A stretch of 64,000 nt of DNA from UBA6183 sp964545895 (lineage in GTDB: Bacteria; Bacteroidota; Bacteroidia; UKL13-3), in assembly GCA_964545895.1 (NCBI GenBank), contig CAZJHS010000002.1:33445-97444 (forward strand), given 5' to 3'. Shown piece after piece: positions 27,566-36,327 of this stretch. The stretch's first letter is position 1. The number at the start of each line of letters is the position of its first letter. The notes under the pieces were generated by a model. The model worked only from the letters and a program-made list of their open reading frames with translations. It was not told the origin of the DNA and did no database searches. A program made the translations under genes and the position numbers.

Positions 27566-27934
27566 CTAAGGTTGCATTTTTTGTAGCAATATTTTTGAAA
27601 TACTTGTTGCACGTTGTAATGCCAAGTTGGTGTTTTCGCCACTAAAATGTTCGCCTAATGTTTCTCTAAACAAGTGCATCCAGCGCTCAAAAGTATCGGT
27701 ACTTAAATGATGTGCCTCGTTAACATGTTTATGGCTTTCCATAGGATTACCGGCATAATCGCCAGAATACAAAATGGTATTTTCCCAAAAATCGTACATG
27801 GTAGGCATTAGCTTTGCCATATCATGGTGTACAAAGTAAGCACTAAGCATGTCGTCTTTCATTACCTTAGCATAAAAGGCATCAACTAAAACTACAACAT
27901 CTTCACGAGTTAATATATCTGGTAAAATATCCAT
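27566..27934 (-). CDS. Group III truncated hemoglobin
   Basis: 122 residues, cytoplasmic. The pattern VDAFYAKVMKDDMLSAYF, MYDFWENTILYSGDYAGNP, then HKHV and FERWMHLF is that of group III truncated hemoglobins, with a proximal His in the ESHKHV segment. The family binds O2 and NO, with NO detoxification or electron-transfer roles proposed. It lies 36 bases after kynA at the end of the nos-led gene run, so it may be expressed with N2O/NO respiration. Confidence 0.88.
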   Translation of the reverse strand: MDILPDILTREDVVVLVDAFYAKVMKDDMLSAYFVHHDMAKLMPTMYDFWENTILYSGDYAGNPMESHKHVNEAHHLSTDTFERWMHLFRETLGEHFSGENTNLALQRATSISKILLQKMQP

Positions 27935-27970
27935 GGTAACATCAAGTTTATCACAAGTAAAACAATTGGT

Positions 27971-28876
27971 TTATTTACCCCAGTCTCCTTGCTCTTGTTC
28001 TGTCCACAAATTTGGGAAAAACTTTCGTTGTTGAAACTTAGGATGTAAATATTTTTTCCACTCCGAACCACCCGTAGCTTGTTGGTTCTCGTTTTTGCTA
28101 TCTAAATAATGTTTAGCAGTGCTTAAATGAACCATCGGCCAAACAACATTATATAAGTGATCAAACTGACGCAACTTATCAACCAATTCGGCCGATGGGT
28201 TTGCAATTTCAGCAATACGATCGGCAATGGTTTTACCCTTAACCTTTTGGGCCAAGGCAATAAATTGTGCTAAGTACTTTTCTTCAAAAAGCTGAAGGGT
28301 AAGTGTTTTCTTTCCCGTTGTACGATTTAAGCCCGCATCTTTCCAATAAATATGATCAAACAATTCCTCCATACTTGGGTTGGCCGATAAACGCTCTTTA
28401 CCTGCTTGATTTACTAAATTTTGTATGGGTGTGCAATAAATTTCAATAAACCTAAACTGCGCACTTTGAAAACCACTTGCAGGTGCTAATGTTGCTCTAA
28501 ACGTATTATAATCATCGTAGTTCATACCATCTTTCATTATATCAAAAGAGTTGGTAAGCATTTGTGTGTACCTAATAATACGAGTAAACTTGTTCAGCAA
28601 AAAATCTTCGGTTAATTGATCTTTGGCTACCACTTGTTTAACCTCATGCAACATCAATTTTAAAAACAACTCGGTTACCTGATGATACATGATAAAGATT
28701 TCTTCATCGGCAAAATTTGTGCGTGGCTTTTGTAAAGATAGCAGCATATCAACTTCTACATAATCCCAGTATGTAATAGGTTTGGCTTGCAATAAACCAT
28801 TTAAATACGTTTCAGGATTTTCGCCCAAACTCGTGTACTTATTGTTAATTTCTTCAATAATATTTTTTTGATTCAT
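27971..28876 (-). CDS. kynA: Tryptophan 2,3-dioxygenase
   Basis: 301 residues. It opens the indole ring of tryptophan with O2 to give N-formylkynurenine, using heme. Family motifs are PITYWDYVEVDMLLSLQKPR, the distal-His segment IMYHQVTELFLKL, ASGFQSAQFRFIE, and the C-terminal TGGSEWKKYL (TGGS substrate-binding loop). It starts 13 bases after the nosY stop, so it is probably in the nos transcription unit. That is odd for an O2-consuming catabolic enzyme. No other kynurenine-pathway gene is in the window. Confidence 0.93.
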   Translation of the reverse strand: MNQKNIIEEINNKYTSLGENPETYLNGLLQAKPITYWDYVEVDMLLSLQKPRTNFADEEIFIMYHQVTELFLKLMLHEVKQVVAKDQLTEDFLLNKFTRIIRYTQMLTNSFDIMKDGMNYDDYNTFRATLAPASGFQSAQFRFIEIYCTPIQNLVNQAGKERLSANPSMEELFDHIYWKDAGLNRTTGKKTLTLQLFEEKYLAQFIALAQKVKGKTIADRIAEIANPSAELVDKLRQFDHLYNVVWPMVHLSTAKHYLDSKNENQQATGGSEWKKYLHPKFQQRKFFPNLWTEQEQGDWGK

Positions 28877-28889
28877 ATTTACTTAACGA

Positions 28890-29657
28890 TTAGAGATCTT
28901 TCTTTTTAAAGTTTTTAAGTGATGCCCAAAATGGAAGGATAGTCCATAAGGTTAGCACTACAAACGAAATAATTATACCCACACTATTGCCAAAAAACTG
29001 GCGAAAAATAGCGCCTGTGTAACCCAATAATGCCGATACATCCATTTGTAATAAAATAAGAATACGGGCAATATCAACCGGGCTAAACATATTAATAATA
29101 AGCATGGCTTGCTCAATGGGGTAATCAGAAAACTGAAACAAGAGGAATAATAAAATGCCATCGAAAAGCATGGTAAAAAACAACCACAACATAATTGCTA
29201 TACCAATTCCTTTTGCTTTATCGCGGGTTAATACTGCACTAAAAAATGCAATAGCTATAAATACCGTGGTAATAAAACAACCCACAGCTACCAGCATTAA
29301 ACCTATATGCAAAGGAGCAAATAATAAAATGGGAATTCCGGCCCCAAGTATAAACGCCATGATTAAGGCAAAGCACAATCCTAAAAATAAACTAATCCAT
29401 ATTTTGCTTCGCTTTATGGGCTGACTCACCAACAAATCAATATACTCTGAGCTATTGTAAATGTATATGGTTGAGAAAATAATACTAACCAAAGGAACGG
29501 TGAGTAAAACAATATTTAAAAGCGTTAAAATTCCCTTTGCACTATTGTCTTCGAGGCTAAAAACTGCCCACGAAAAAGCGGCCAATAAAACCGCATATGA
29601 GAGTACAATTTTATTTTTAATGATGTCGAGCATCACAAACTTTATAATCCTATTCAT
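28890..29657 (-). CDS. nosY: NosY ABC transporter permease
   Basis: 255 residues with six hydrophobic membrane segments. It is an ABC-2-type permease, the membrane partner of NosF in supplying sulfur and/or assisting copper-site assembly for NosZ. The start overlaps the nosF stop by eight bases, indicating translational coupling. The segment IYNSSEYIDLLVSQPIKRSKIW is the cytoplasmic coupling-helix region typical of NosY. Identity rests on order and family together. Confidence 0.9.
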   Translation of the reverse strand: MNRIIKFVMLDIIKNKIVLSYAVLLAAFSWAVFSLEDNSAKGILTLLNIVLLTVPLVSIIFSTIYIYNSSEYIDLLVSQPIKRSKIWISLFLGLCFALIMAFILGAGIPILLFAPLHIGLMLVAVGCFITTVFIAIAFFSAVLTRDKAKGIGIAIMLWLFFTMLFDGILLFLLFQFSDYPIEQAMLIINMFSPVDIARILILLQMDVSALLGYTGAIFRQFFGNSVGIIISFVVLTLWTILPFWASLKNFKKKDL

Positions 29658-30363
29658 GATAACCCGATTTTAAAACATGAGTAATAGCTTTAGCTAAATT
29701 TGGTTGTTCTGTTTCTTGCTTAATAGCATCAACACTTTTGTGAAAACGAATTTTGCCCTCTTGCATAAAAATAATGTGCGTAACCAAATCGTCAAGCTCG
29801 CTTAATAAGTGAGAGGTGATTAAAATAAGTTTACCCTTTTCTTTCTCCTTAATAATTTTTTCTTTTAATATTTCTGCAGCAATAGGATCTAACCCAGCGG
29901 TTGGTTCATCTAAAATTAACACATCAGGATTAAACAAAAAGGCAATGGTAGCACTAACCTTTTGGGTGGTACCACCAGATAATGTTCTCATTTTTTTGTC
30001 GAACAGTTTTTCTAACTCATACGCTTTAAGCAACTCATCATCTTGGTTGCCGTTATATTGCCTAATACTTTTAATCATGCTTACCACTTGCCCAATGGTC
30101 ATATTATCTGGGTATCTTCCTATTTGAGGCATGTAGCCAATTTGCTTTCTGTAGGCTACATCTTTAGTAACAAGTTGTCCATTAAATGCAATAGAACCTG
30201 CATCAGGTACAACCATACCAAGTATTGATTTGATAAGCGTTGTTTTGCCACATCCATTTGGACCAATTAAGGCTATGCACTGCCCTTTTTGGCAGGTTAA
30301 CGAGAGATTATCTAATACACTTAGCTTGCCAAATTTTTTGGTAAGTTTATCTATTTCTATCAT
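29650..30363 (-). CDS. nosF: NosF ABC transporter ATPase
   Basis: 237 residues. Walker A GPNGCGKTTL (residues ~34-43), Q-loop GYMPQIGRYP, signature LSGGTTQKV, Walker B DVLILDEPTAGLDP and the switch His in LITSHLLSELD are all intact. It energises NosY and works with NosD in maturing the tetranuclear copper-sulfide centre of NosZ. The start overlaps the nosD stop by four bases (ATGA). Confidence 0.95.
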   Translation of the reverse strand: MIEIDKLTKKFGKLSVLDNLSLTCQKGQCIALIGPNGCGKTTLIKSILGMVVPDAGSIAFNGQLVTKDVAYRKQIGYMPQIGRYPDNMTIGQVVSMIKSIRQYNGNQDDELLKAYELEKLFDKKMRTLSGGTTQKVSATIAFLFNPDVLILDEPTAGLDPIAAEILKEKIIKEKEKGKLILITSHLLSELDDLVTHIIFMQEGKIRFHKSVDAIKQETEQPNLAKAITHVLKSGYHE

Positions 30364-31622
30364 AATTTAATGGCACGCATTAAAGGTTTATTGTCAATAA
30401 AATTTTCGGGGGTAAGGCTCGGCATAATCTTTTCCGACTCTTCCAATAAACTTATAAAAAAGCTTCTAAACAAAAGCATTACAGGTGGGTTATTTTCAAC
30501 AATAACCGAAAATAAACTCAAAGGATGATAAGGCACATCGCCCACATTATCTCTATCAATATCATATCCTTTATACCTATCCCAATAGTTGCTGTTAAAG
30601 GTATTAAGCACTAATGTTCCGTTGGTACTTACATCAAATGTATTGCCTAAAAAGTTGTTGCCCTTAATGGTATTATCCATGCAACTTGCTTGTATTTTCA
30701 TACCCCAACCATTATTACTAAATACATTTTTTTCTACTTCAATACGGTTTGTACCTTCCATATAAATACCAGATGTGTTGGCATTAAAACGGTTATTAAA
30801 AATATAACTGTCTGATATTTCTTTGAGCAATAATCCATAGGCGGCATCACCCCAATTATCAATAAACCAATTGTTAAACATTTTTACATTGTTGGTAAAC
30901 ATTACAGCCACACCAGCTCCATTATTTTTAAACACATTGCTCATGTAGGCATCGTTGTTTGAAAACATAAAATGTAAACCGTAACGTATGTTTTGATAAG
31001 AAATATTTCGCCAAATAACAGAGCCAGTAACAAACTCAAAGTAAATACCATCGCGGTGTCCGCTAATGTTATTGCCTATAATAAGTAAGCTATCGCTTTT
31101 CCAACAATGAATGCCGTTACCGATTTGTTGCTCTTCAATACCGTATGCCTTTATGCGATTATTTTTTATAATACAATGTCTGCCGTATTGAATATATATA
31201 CCAAAAAAATTATTGTCTAAAATATTATCTTCAATGGTTACATGTTCGCTGTCGTATACTTTAATTCCCCCTGGATCGTCAAGCGTAGCGTAGCCAGAGT
31301 TACAAATGGTAAAACCTTTTACGGTTACTCCACTAGCTTTAACAGATAAAATTTCAAACTTTTTTTGCCCATCTAAAACAGGATGATTAATACCAATAAA
31401 CACAATTGATTTATCAATAATCAAATTCCCTTCTTTGTACACACCTTCGTGTACCATAACGGTATCAAAAGGCTTTACTACAGCAAGCGCTTGCTTAATG
31501 GTGGTGTAAGTATACTTACTACCCACTTTAAGCACACGAGCTGTAACTTGCGTATTGGTGATACAAGCAAGTAAAATACCTATACATAAAACACGGTAAA
31601 TACCGTTAAAATTTATTGCCAT
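30360..31622 (-). CDS. nosD: NosD periplasmic copper-site maturation protein
   Basis: 420 residues. A Sec signal (VLCIGILLACITNTQVTA) leads into the right-handed beta-helix of NosD. The segment LKVGSKYTYTTIKQALAVVKPFDTVMVHEGVYKEG is the family opening. It is followed by many N-x-I/N-x-F helix turns, CASH-type repeats, and a C-terminal SNYWDRYKGYDIDRDNVGD motif. Periplasmic partner of NosF/NosY. The start overlaps the nosL stop by ten bases. Confidence 0.93.
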   Translation of the reverse strand: MAINFNGIYRVLCIGILLACITNTQVTARVLKVGSKYTYTTIKQALAVVKPFDTVMVHEGVYKEGNLIIDKSIVFIGINHPVLDGQKKFEILSVKASGVTVKGFTICNSGYATLDDPGGIKVYDSEHVTIEDNILDNNFFGIYIQYGRHCIIKNNRIKAYGIEEQQIGNGIHCWKSDSLLIIGNNISGHRDGIYFEFVTGSVIWRNISYQNIRYGLHFMFSNNDAYMSNVFKNNGAGVAVMFTNNVKMFNNWFIDNWGDAAYGLLLKEISDSYIFNNRFNANTSGIYMEGTNRIEVEKNVFSNNGWGMKIQASCMDNTIKGNNFLGNTFDVSTNGTLVLNTFNSNYWDRYKGYDIDRDNVGDVPYHPLSLFSVIVENNPPVMLLFRSFFISLLEESEKIMPSLTPENFIDNKPLMRAIKL

Positions 31623-32611
31623 TGCAAGTATGATGCGCTAAATTTAGCTAAGTAAGTTTCGGCTGTTTGTTTGTTTGAAAATGCTGCAATGCCACCACCC
31701 ATTGGGCTTTTAATTTGATCGCCTTGTATAAGGATTGCATCTTTGGTGGCGATAAACAAATCTGGATTTGTAAAATCGGCTATGTAGTAAACTGCATCAT
31801 TTAATGCCTCGTTATCTTTTTTATAACGCTGCATGCAGCCTACATCATCAAACATATAATTACGCCCTTTGGCAGTAACTACTTGTGCTGCAAATTTTGC
31901 ATCAGCAATGGTCATTTTACAAAACTCACAATTATCAACATTAAGTTTAACAGATTTAGGCCCACTTTGGCTACATGATGTAAAAAGCATAAGTGCTACA
32001 ATACTCATGCTTGCTTTAAAAGCAGTTTTTGGTTTAGCTAAAAAGGTTTCCATGGCTAAAGCCAAAACCATTAAAATACCGGCACCTATAAACATCCATC
32101 CACCAAAATCAGGTACAGAATAAGCTCCAAAATTTAACAATTGTTTGTACCCAATTAATGGCGGTTGATAAGCCATACCCGGAACTTTAATAGCTGCATT
32201 AGGATCCAAATTATGTCCGTAATCGTAGTTCCAACGATAAAAATCAACCATTGCAACAATACCAAACAATACAAATGCAGCCAATAAAAATTGTAATAGT
32301 TTTTTGTTACCTAAAACTGCTACAACAAGTGTAAAAAGCGCATACGCACTAATAATGTAACGCATTATGCTAAACTCTATAAAGTTTTCGGCATGTAAGG
32401 TTTGCATACCAATATAATGGTTAAGTCCATTTATAATATCAACATCACCACCCAATTTATTTGAAAAAATAAGCAACGCCAATCCCTCAGGATATTGTGG
32501 TGCATCAAGTTCAATACGCCAAATAGCAACAAACATTGATGCAGTTAATAATGCCGCAGCAATTGCCAACATTATCCTTGACGACATTTTAATCTTCACT
32601 GAATTATTCAT
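31613..32611 (-). CDS. nosL: NosL copper chaperone with N-terminal membrane domain
   Basis: 332 residues from ATG 32611. The ORF can be opened at 32641, but that start lies in the loop of a terminator hairpin. Residues ~10-200 form a four-helix membrane domain (with DFYRWNYDYGHNLDPNAAI between helices). A second hydrophobic segment and lipobox-like FTSCS then lead into a NosL domain holding CEFCKM, the Cys/Met copper(I) site, and MFDDVGCMQRY. NosL delivers copper to NosZ. The fusion to a membrane domain is common in clade II nos clusters. Confidence 0.9.
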   Translation of the reverse strand: MNNSVKIKMSSRIMLAIAAALLTASMFVAIWRIELDAPQYPEGLALLIFSNKLGGDVDIINGLNHYIGMQTLHAENFIEFSIMRYIISAYALFTLVVAVLGNKKLLQFLLAAFVLFGIVAMVDFYRWNYDYGHNLDPNAAIKVPGMAYQPPLIGYKQLLNFGAYSVPDFGGWMFIGAGILMVLALAMETFLAKPKTAFKASMSIVALMLFTSCSQSGPKSVKLNVDNCEFCKMTIADAKFAAQVVTAKGRNYMFDDVGCMQRYKKDNEALNDAVYYIADFTNPDLFIATKDAILIQGDQIKSPMGGGIAAFSNKQTAETYLAKFSASYLQWQ

Positions 32612-32619
32612 ACCATTAA

Positions 32620-32656
32620 AATTAAAAAGGTGCAGAGGCATTACCCATCTGCACCT
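32620..32656 (-). terminator. Terminator/attenuator between nosZ and nosL
   Basis: On the minus strand, a 9-bp perfect stem (32656-32648 with 32636-32628) is followed at once by a T-rich tract. It sits between the nosZ stop (32679) and the nosL ATG (32611), and would lower nosLDFY expression relative to nosZ. Confidence 0.8.
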
Positions 32657-32678
32657 CTTTGTACACTAATAAAAGAAA

Positions 32679-34661
32679 TTATTTAGTAGCTGGCTCGGTA
32701 GCAGTTTTGCCTAAGCTAAATGATAGCGGCACGTTGCTTCCGGCAGGAGAAACACGAACATATCCTTGCATTTCTTGGTGCAATGCACTGCAAAAATCTG
32801 TACAATAAATTGGGTACATACCTACTTTTTCAGGAGTCCATTTTAAGGTTTGAGTTTCGCCTGGCATAATTAATAACTCTGCGTTTGATGCACCTTTTAC
32901 AGCAAAGCCATGTGGTACATCCCAATCTTGCTCAAGGTTAGTTACGTGGAAATAAACTTCATCACCAACTTTAATACCTTCAATATTATCAGGAGAGAAA
33001 TGTGAGCGAATTGAAGTCATGTAAACATGTACTTGTTTTCCGTTTCTTACCACTTTAGTTTCTTTCTCGCCTTTGGCAACATAAGGATGTTGGTTTTCGG
33101 CAATTTTGAAAATTTTGGTTGAGTTTTTAGAGATAAGATCAGCTGGTGCAGCTTGCGCATAATGTGGCTCGCCAATAGTTGGGAAGTCTAAAATTAATTG
33201 CATTTTGTCGCCACTAATATCATATATCTGTGCACTTTGTGCTAACTCAGGACCAGTAGGTAAGTATCTATCTTTAGTAATTTTATTGTAAGCAATTAAG
33301 TATTTACCAAATGGTTTTTTACTATCGCCACCAGGAATACATAAGTGACCAACTGAATAGAAAGTAGGCGCACGATCAAGCACTTTTAAATCTTTAATAT
33401 TCCATTTAACAACTTCAGATGAAACGAAGAATGAAGTGTATGCATTACCATTACCATCAAACTCTGTATGTAAAGGGCCTAAGCCTGGTTTTTTAACTTC
33501 GCCATATAAAGCTGATTCGTATTTAACTACGTTGATACCTTCATATTGTCCGTCAAACTCTTTACCTGCAATAGCTTTTTGTAATTTATCAAAACTAAAT
33601 ACTGGTATTAAAGCTGCTAATTTACCACTACCTACAATGTACTCACCAGTTGGATCAACATCGCAACCATGCGGAGATTTAGGGCAAGGAATCATGTAGC
33701 ATAAATCTGCAAATTCTTTCGAATCCAGAATGATAACTTCTTTTTTAGTAACTGAAGTAGCTGAATGTGTTTTTTCGCTCCATTTGTTATGTACGTAGTT
33801 AGCTGGCACTCTTTTGCCTTTACCTGCTTTCACATACTCTTCAGCTTTTTTCCAGTTAACCGCCATAATAAAATCTTTATCTTTTTGCGATGCATTAACC
33901 TCTAACAAAGTATTAGCTTGCTCGGTGTTATAGCATGAGAAGAAGAACCATCCGTGCGATTTACCTTTACCTGCGTGGCTTAAATCAAAGTTTACACCAG
34001 GGCATTGAATTTGAAATGCAAGATCCATTTCGCCTTCTTTACCAACGCTAATAAAGCTTAAGTGGCCTTTAAAGTTTTGCTTGTATGTATTGATAGCAAC
34101 ATCACCATTTGAGTTATCGGCAGGTACACTAAAACGTGTTCCAGCAACAACATACTCTGTATTTTCGGTAATAAATGGCGAAGAGTGATTACCTGCACTA
34201 TTAGGTAATTCAATAATCTCGGCAGTTCTAAAGGTTTTTAAATCGATACGCGCAACACGTGGGGTATTGTTGGCATTACCGAAAACCCATCTACCATCTA
34301 CTTCACCATTTGTTTGTGATAATTCGGTATGATGCAAATCATCCCAAGGCACAAAACCATGCGATGTATTTAACATCGGTTTTGATTCTTCACTGTATCC
34401 CCAACCCTTTTCAGGATCAACAGAAAACACAGGAATAACGCGCAACAAACGACCGCTAGGTAAACCATACACGCTCATTTGACCACTAAAACCGCCACTC
34501 ACGAAATTGTAAAACTGGTCGTACTTGCCTGGTGCAACGTATGCTTTTTGAGCTGCATCACCGCTTACTGCTTCACCAGTGCTTTTAGGTTTGCACGAAA
34601 CCATGGCGGCAAGAGCTAATGTGGCAACTGCTCCTCCAACCATTAATTTATTCCTTTTCAT
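32679..34661 (-). CDS. nosZ: Nitrous oxide reductase, clade II (Sec-type)
   Basis: 660 residues. It reduces N2O to N2 in the periplasm. The signal sequence MKRNKLMVGGAVATLALAAM lacks the twin-arginine motif and ends at a Cys, the hallmark of Sec-exported clade II NosZ. The beta-propeller carries the CuZ histidines (for example in WDDLHHTE, SPHGCDVDPTGEY, GPLHTEFDG, VGHLCIPGG). The C-terminal cupredoxin carries CuA as Cys620-x3-Cys624-x3-His628-x2-Met631 (CTDFCSALHQEM). It follows the cytochrome c gene by 18 bases. Confidence 0.97.
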   Translation of the reverse strand: MKRNKLMVGGAVATLALAAMVSCKPKSTGEAVSGDAAQKAYVAPGKYDQFYNFVSGGFSGQMSVYGLPSGRLLRVIPVFSVDPEKGWGYSEESKPMLNTSHGFVPWDDLHHTELSQTNGEVDGRWVFGNANNTPRVARIDLKTFRTAEIIELPNSAGNHSSPFITENTEYVVAGTRFSVPADNSNGDVAINTYKQNFKGHLSFISVGKEGEMDLAFQIQCPGVNFDLSHAGKGKSHGWFFFSCYNTEQANTLLEVNASQKDKDFIMAVNWKKAEEYVKAGKGKRVPANYVHNKWSEKTHSATSVTKKEVIILDSKEFADLCYMIPCPKSPHGCDVDPTGEYIVGSGKLAALIPVFSFDKLQKAIAGKEFDGQYEGINVVKYESALYGEVKKPGLGPLHTEFDGNGNAYTSFFVSSEVVKWNIKDLKVLDRAPTFYSVGHLCIPGGDSKKPFGKYLIAYNKITKDRYLPTGPELAQSAQIYDISGDKMQLILDFPTIGEPHYAQAAPADLISKNSTKIFKIAENQHPYVAKGEKETKVVRNGKQVHVYMTSIRSHFSPDNIEGIKVGDEVYFHVTNLEQDWDVPHGFAVKGASNAELLIMPGETQTLKWTPEKVGMYPIYCTDFCSALHQEMQGYVRVSPAGSNVPLSFSLGKTATEPATK

Positions 34662-34679
34662 ATTATGTAATTGAAATTT

Positions 34680-35174
34680 CTATTTTACACCATCATTTTT
34701 TCGCATAAACTCTAACACGTGTCTTGCGTCATCATCAGTTAAACCTTGGTTAGGCATACGCACTAAACAAATTTCAAGCTGTGCCTGTACTTCAGGGTCT
34801 TTATCAATCATCGGATCAGGATTAGTAATAAAGTTCATAATCCACTCTGGTTTGCGTCTTTCTGTTACACCTTTCCATCCTGGGCCAACTAATTTTTCGT
34901 CAGTTGTTTTGTGGCATGATGAACATTTAACACCTTGAATTTTTTCGCCTTCGGTAGCCATAGTAGCATCAAGTGATGCGCCAACAGTTACATTCTCGGC
35001 AGTAAATTTACCCTCGCCTCTATTGGGATCGTACGAAGGATTTCCGGTTGGGGTTTCGGTTGTAGTTGCAGCAGGTTCTGTTGAAGCTGCATTAGATTGC
35101 TCGGTTGAGTTTGAGCTACCACCGCATGCATAAAGGGTTGCGGCAACAGCAAATGATACAATAACTTTTTTCAT
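34680..35174 (-). CDS. Monoheme cytochrome c lipoprotein of the nos operon
   Basis: 164 residues. Lipobox LYAC (Cys17), then a ~50-residue Ser/Thr/Ala/Glu linker, then one cytochrome c domain with CSSCH at 84-88 and a likely axial Met in RMPNQGLTD. Clade II nos operons normally start with such a cytochrome, thought to pass electrons from the quinol side to NosZ. It is first gene of the operon, with the operator-promoter 23 bases upstream of its ATG. Confidence 0.92.
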   Translation of the reverse strand: MKKVIVSFAVAATLYACGGSSNSTEQSNAASTEPAATTTETPTGNPSYDPNRGEGKFTAENVTVGASLDATMATEGEKIQGVKCSSCHKTTDEKLVGPGWKGVTERRKPEWIMNFITNPDPMIDKDPEVQAQLEICLVRMPNQGLTDDDARHVLEFMRKNDGVK

Positions 35175-35196
35175 AATTCAGTTAAATTTTGTAGTA

Positions 35197-35241
35197 CGAA
35201 GTTGCTGCCGCACGCAATTTTATTTTATGCGTTGAGTCATA
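35197..35241 (-). promoter_or_regulatory. Crp/Fnr-type box and -7 box of the nos operon
   Basis: On the minus strand TATGA-CTCAAC-GCATA (35241-35226, centre 35233.5; it lies inside the longer palindrome TTTATG/CATAAA at 35224-35243) and a poor -7 box CAACTTCG ending at 35197. Spacing is 36.5. A second reading pairs TTGAATGATTTTAA (35246-35259) with TAAAATTG ending at 35215. I prefer the first because its half-sites and spacing equal those of the fasciclin gene. Confidence 0.62.
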
Positions 35242-35286
35242 AATATTGAATGATTTTAAACATTAACTAACTAATAAAATACAAGG

Positions 35287-36327
35287 TTATGGTTGTAAAA
35301 CAGCCACATCGGTAAGTGTGTTTAAAAATGCTATTAACGCTAATTTTTGCTCGTTGGTTAAATTAAGTTGATATGTTGGTGCTCGTTTATTTAAAATAGG
35401 ATCAATGGTGGCTGAGGCATGAATACCCGAATTATAAAACTCAACTACTTCTGCTAAATTAGCAAACCTTCCATCGTGCATATAAGGTGCAGTTAAAGCA
35501 ATATTGCGTAAAGTGGGTGTGGCAAATTTTCCAATATCGGCCGAGCTATGCGTAATTAACCATCGACCAGCATCAAAGCCGGTAAAAGTTGAACTTATGC
35601 CGTTGTTATGAAAATCGTTATCACTAAACAAAGGAGCTTGGTGGCAATGAAAACAATCGCCAATTTCAGAGAAAAAAATATGTTGTCCTTCTTGCTCTTG
35701 CCCGGTAAACTCTGCCTCACCGCGCATCACTTTATCGTACTTGGCATTATTACTAATAATTGTGCGCATGTATTGTGTAATAGCGTAAGCCAGTTTGCGC
35801 TTTAAATCTGTAAACGATAATTGGTAAACATCTTTAATTAAAAATGCTTTATACAATCGTTGGCTGTAAAAGTTATTACCAGATAAAGATGCATACAAAG
35901 CAGCACTATCTGTGTTAAAAAATTCGGGGCCAAAATCGCCCATGCACAAGGTGTCCAAAATTCGTTCGGAGCCTATCCAATTGTAATTGCGTTTAAATGC
36001 TAAATTAATATGTGGCGGAACACTAATTTTATATCCGTTGGCACCATAAAATAATGGCAACGAAAAAGATTTTTCGCGATTATGACATGAAGAGCAACTG
36101 CGGCCATTGGTAGATAAAACAGGATCGGTGTATAAAATTTTCCCAAGCTCAACTCCCTCCACCGTTAAAGGGTTTTCAGGAATCATTTTTGCCAATGGAA
36201 AACCTGCAGGAATATTTAAAAAATATGGCGTTGGTTTATACGTTTCTGCTACCGATGTATCTGCATCTTTACTACACGATAGAATCAACAATATCCATAC
36301 CCAATAAATCCATTTATTATTTTGCAT
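35287..36327 (-). CDS. Diheme cytochrome c peroxidase / MauG family lipoprotein (MbnH-like)
   Basis: 346 residues from ATG 36327. The longer reading would overlap the whole 3' end of mbnP, whereas this start overlaps by 11 bases only. Lipobox LILSC (Cys18). Two heme sites, CSSCH (78-82) and CFHCH (225-229), with the ELGKILYTDPVLSTNGRSC and TPTLRNIALTAPYMHDGRF motifs of the CcpA/MauG superfamily. Its partner gene is MbnP-like. In methanotrophs, MbnH oxidises a Trp of MbnP to kynurenine to make a copper site. The same job is inferred here. A plain peroxidase role is possible. Confidence 0.78.
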   Translation of the reverse strand: MQNNKWIYWVWILLILSCSKDADTSVAETYKPTPYFLNIPAGFPLAKMIPENPLTVEGVELGKILYTDPVLSTNGRSCSSCHNREKSFSLPLFYGANGYKISVPPHINLAFKRNYNWIGSERILDTLCMGDFGPEFFNTDSAALYASLSGNNFYSQRLYKAFLIKDVYQLSFTDLKRKLAYAITQYMRTIISNNAKYDKVMRGEAEFTGQEQEGQHIFFSEIGDCFHCHQAPLFSDNDFHNNGISSTFTGFDAGRWLITHSSADIGKFATPTLRNIALTAPYMHDGRFANLAEVVEFYNSGIHASATIDPILNKRAPTYQLNLTNEQKLALIAFLNTLTDVAVLQP

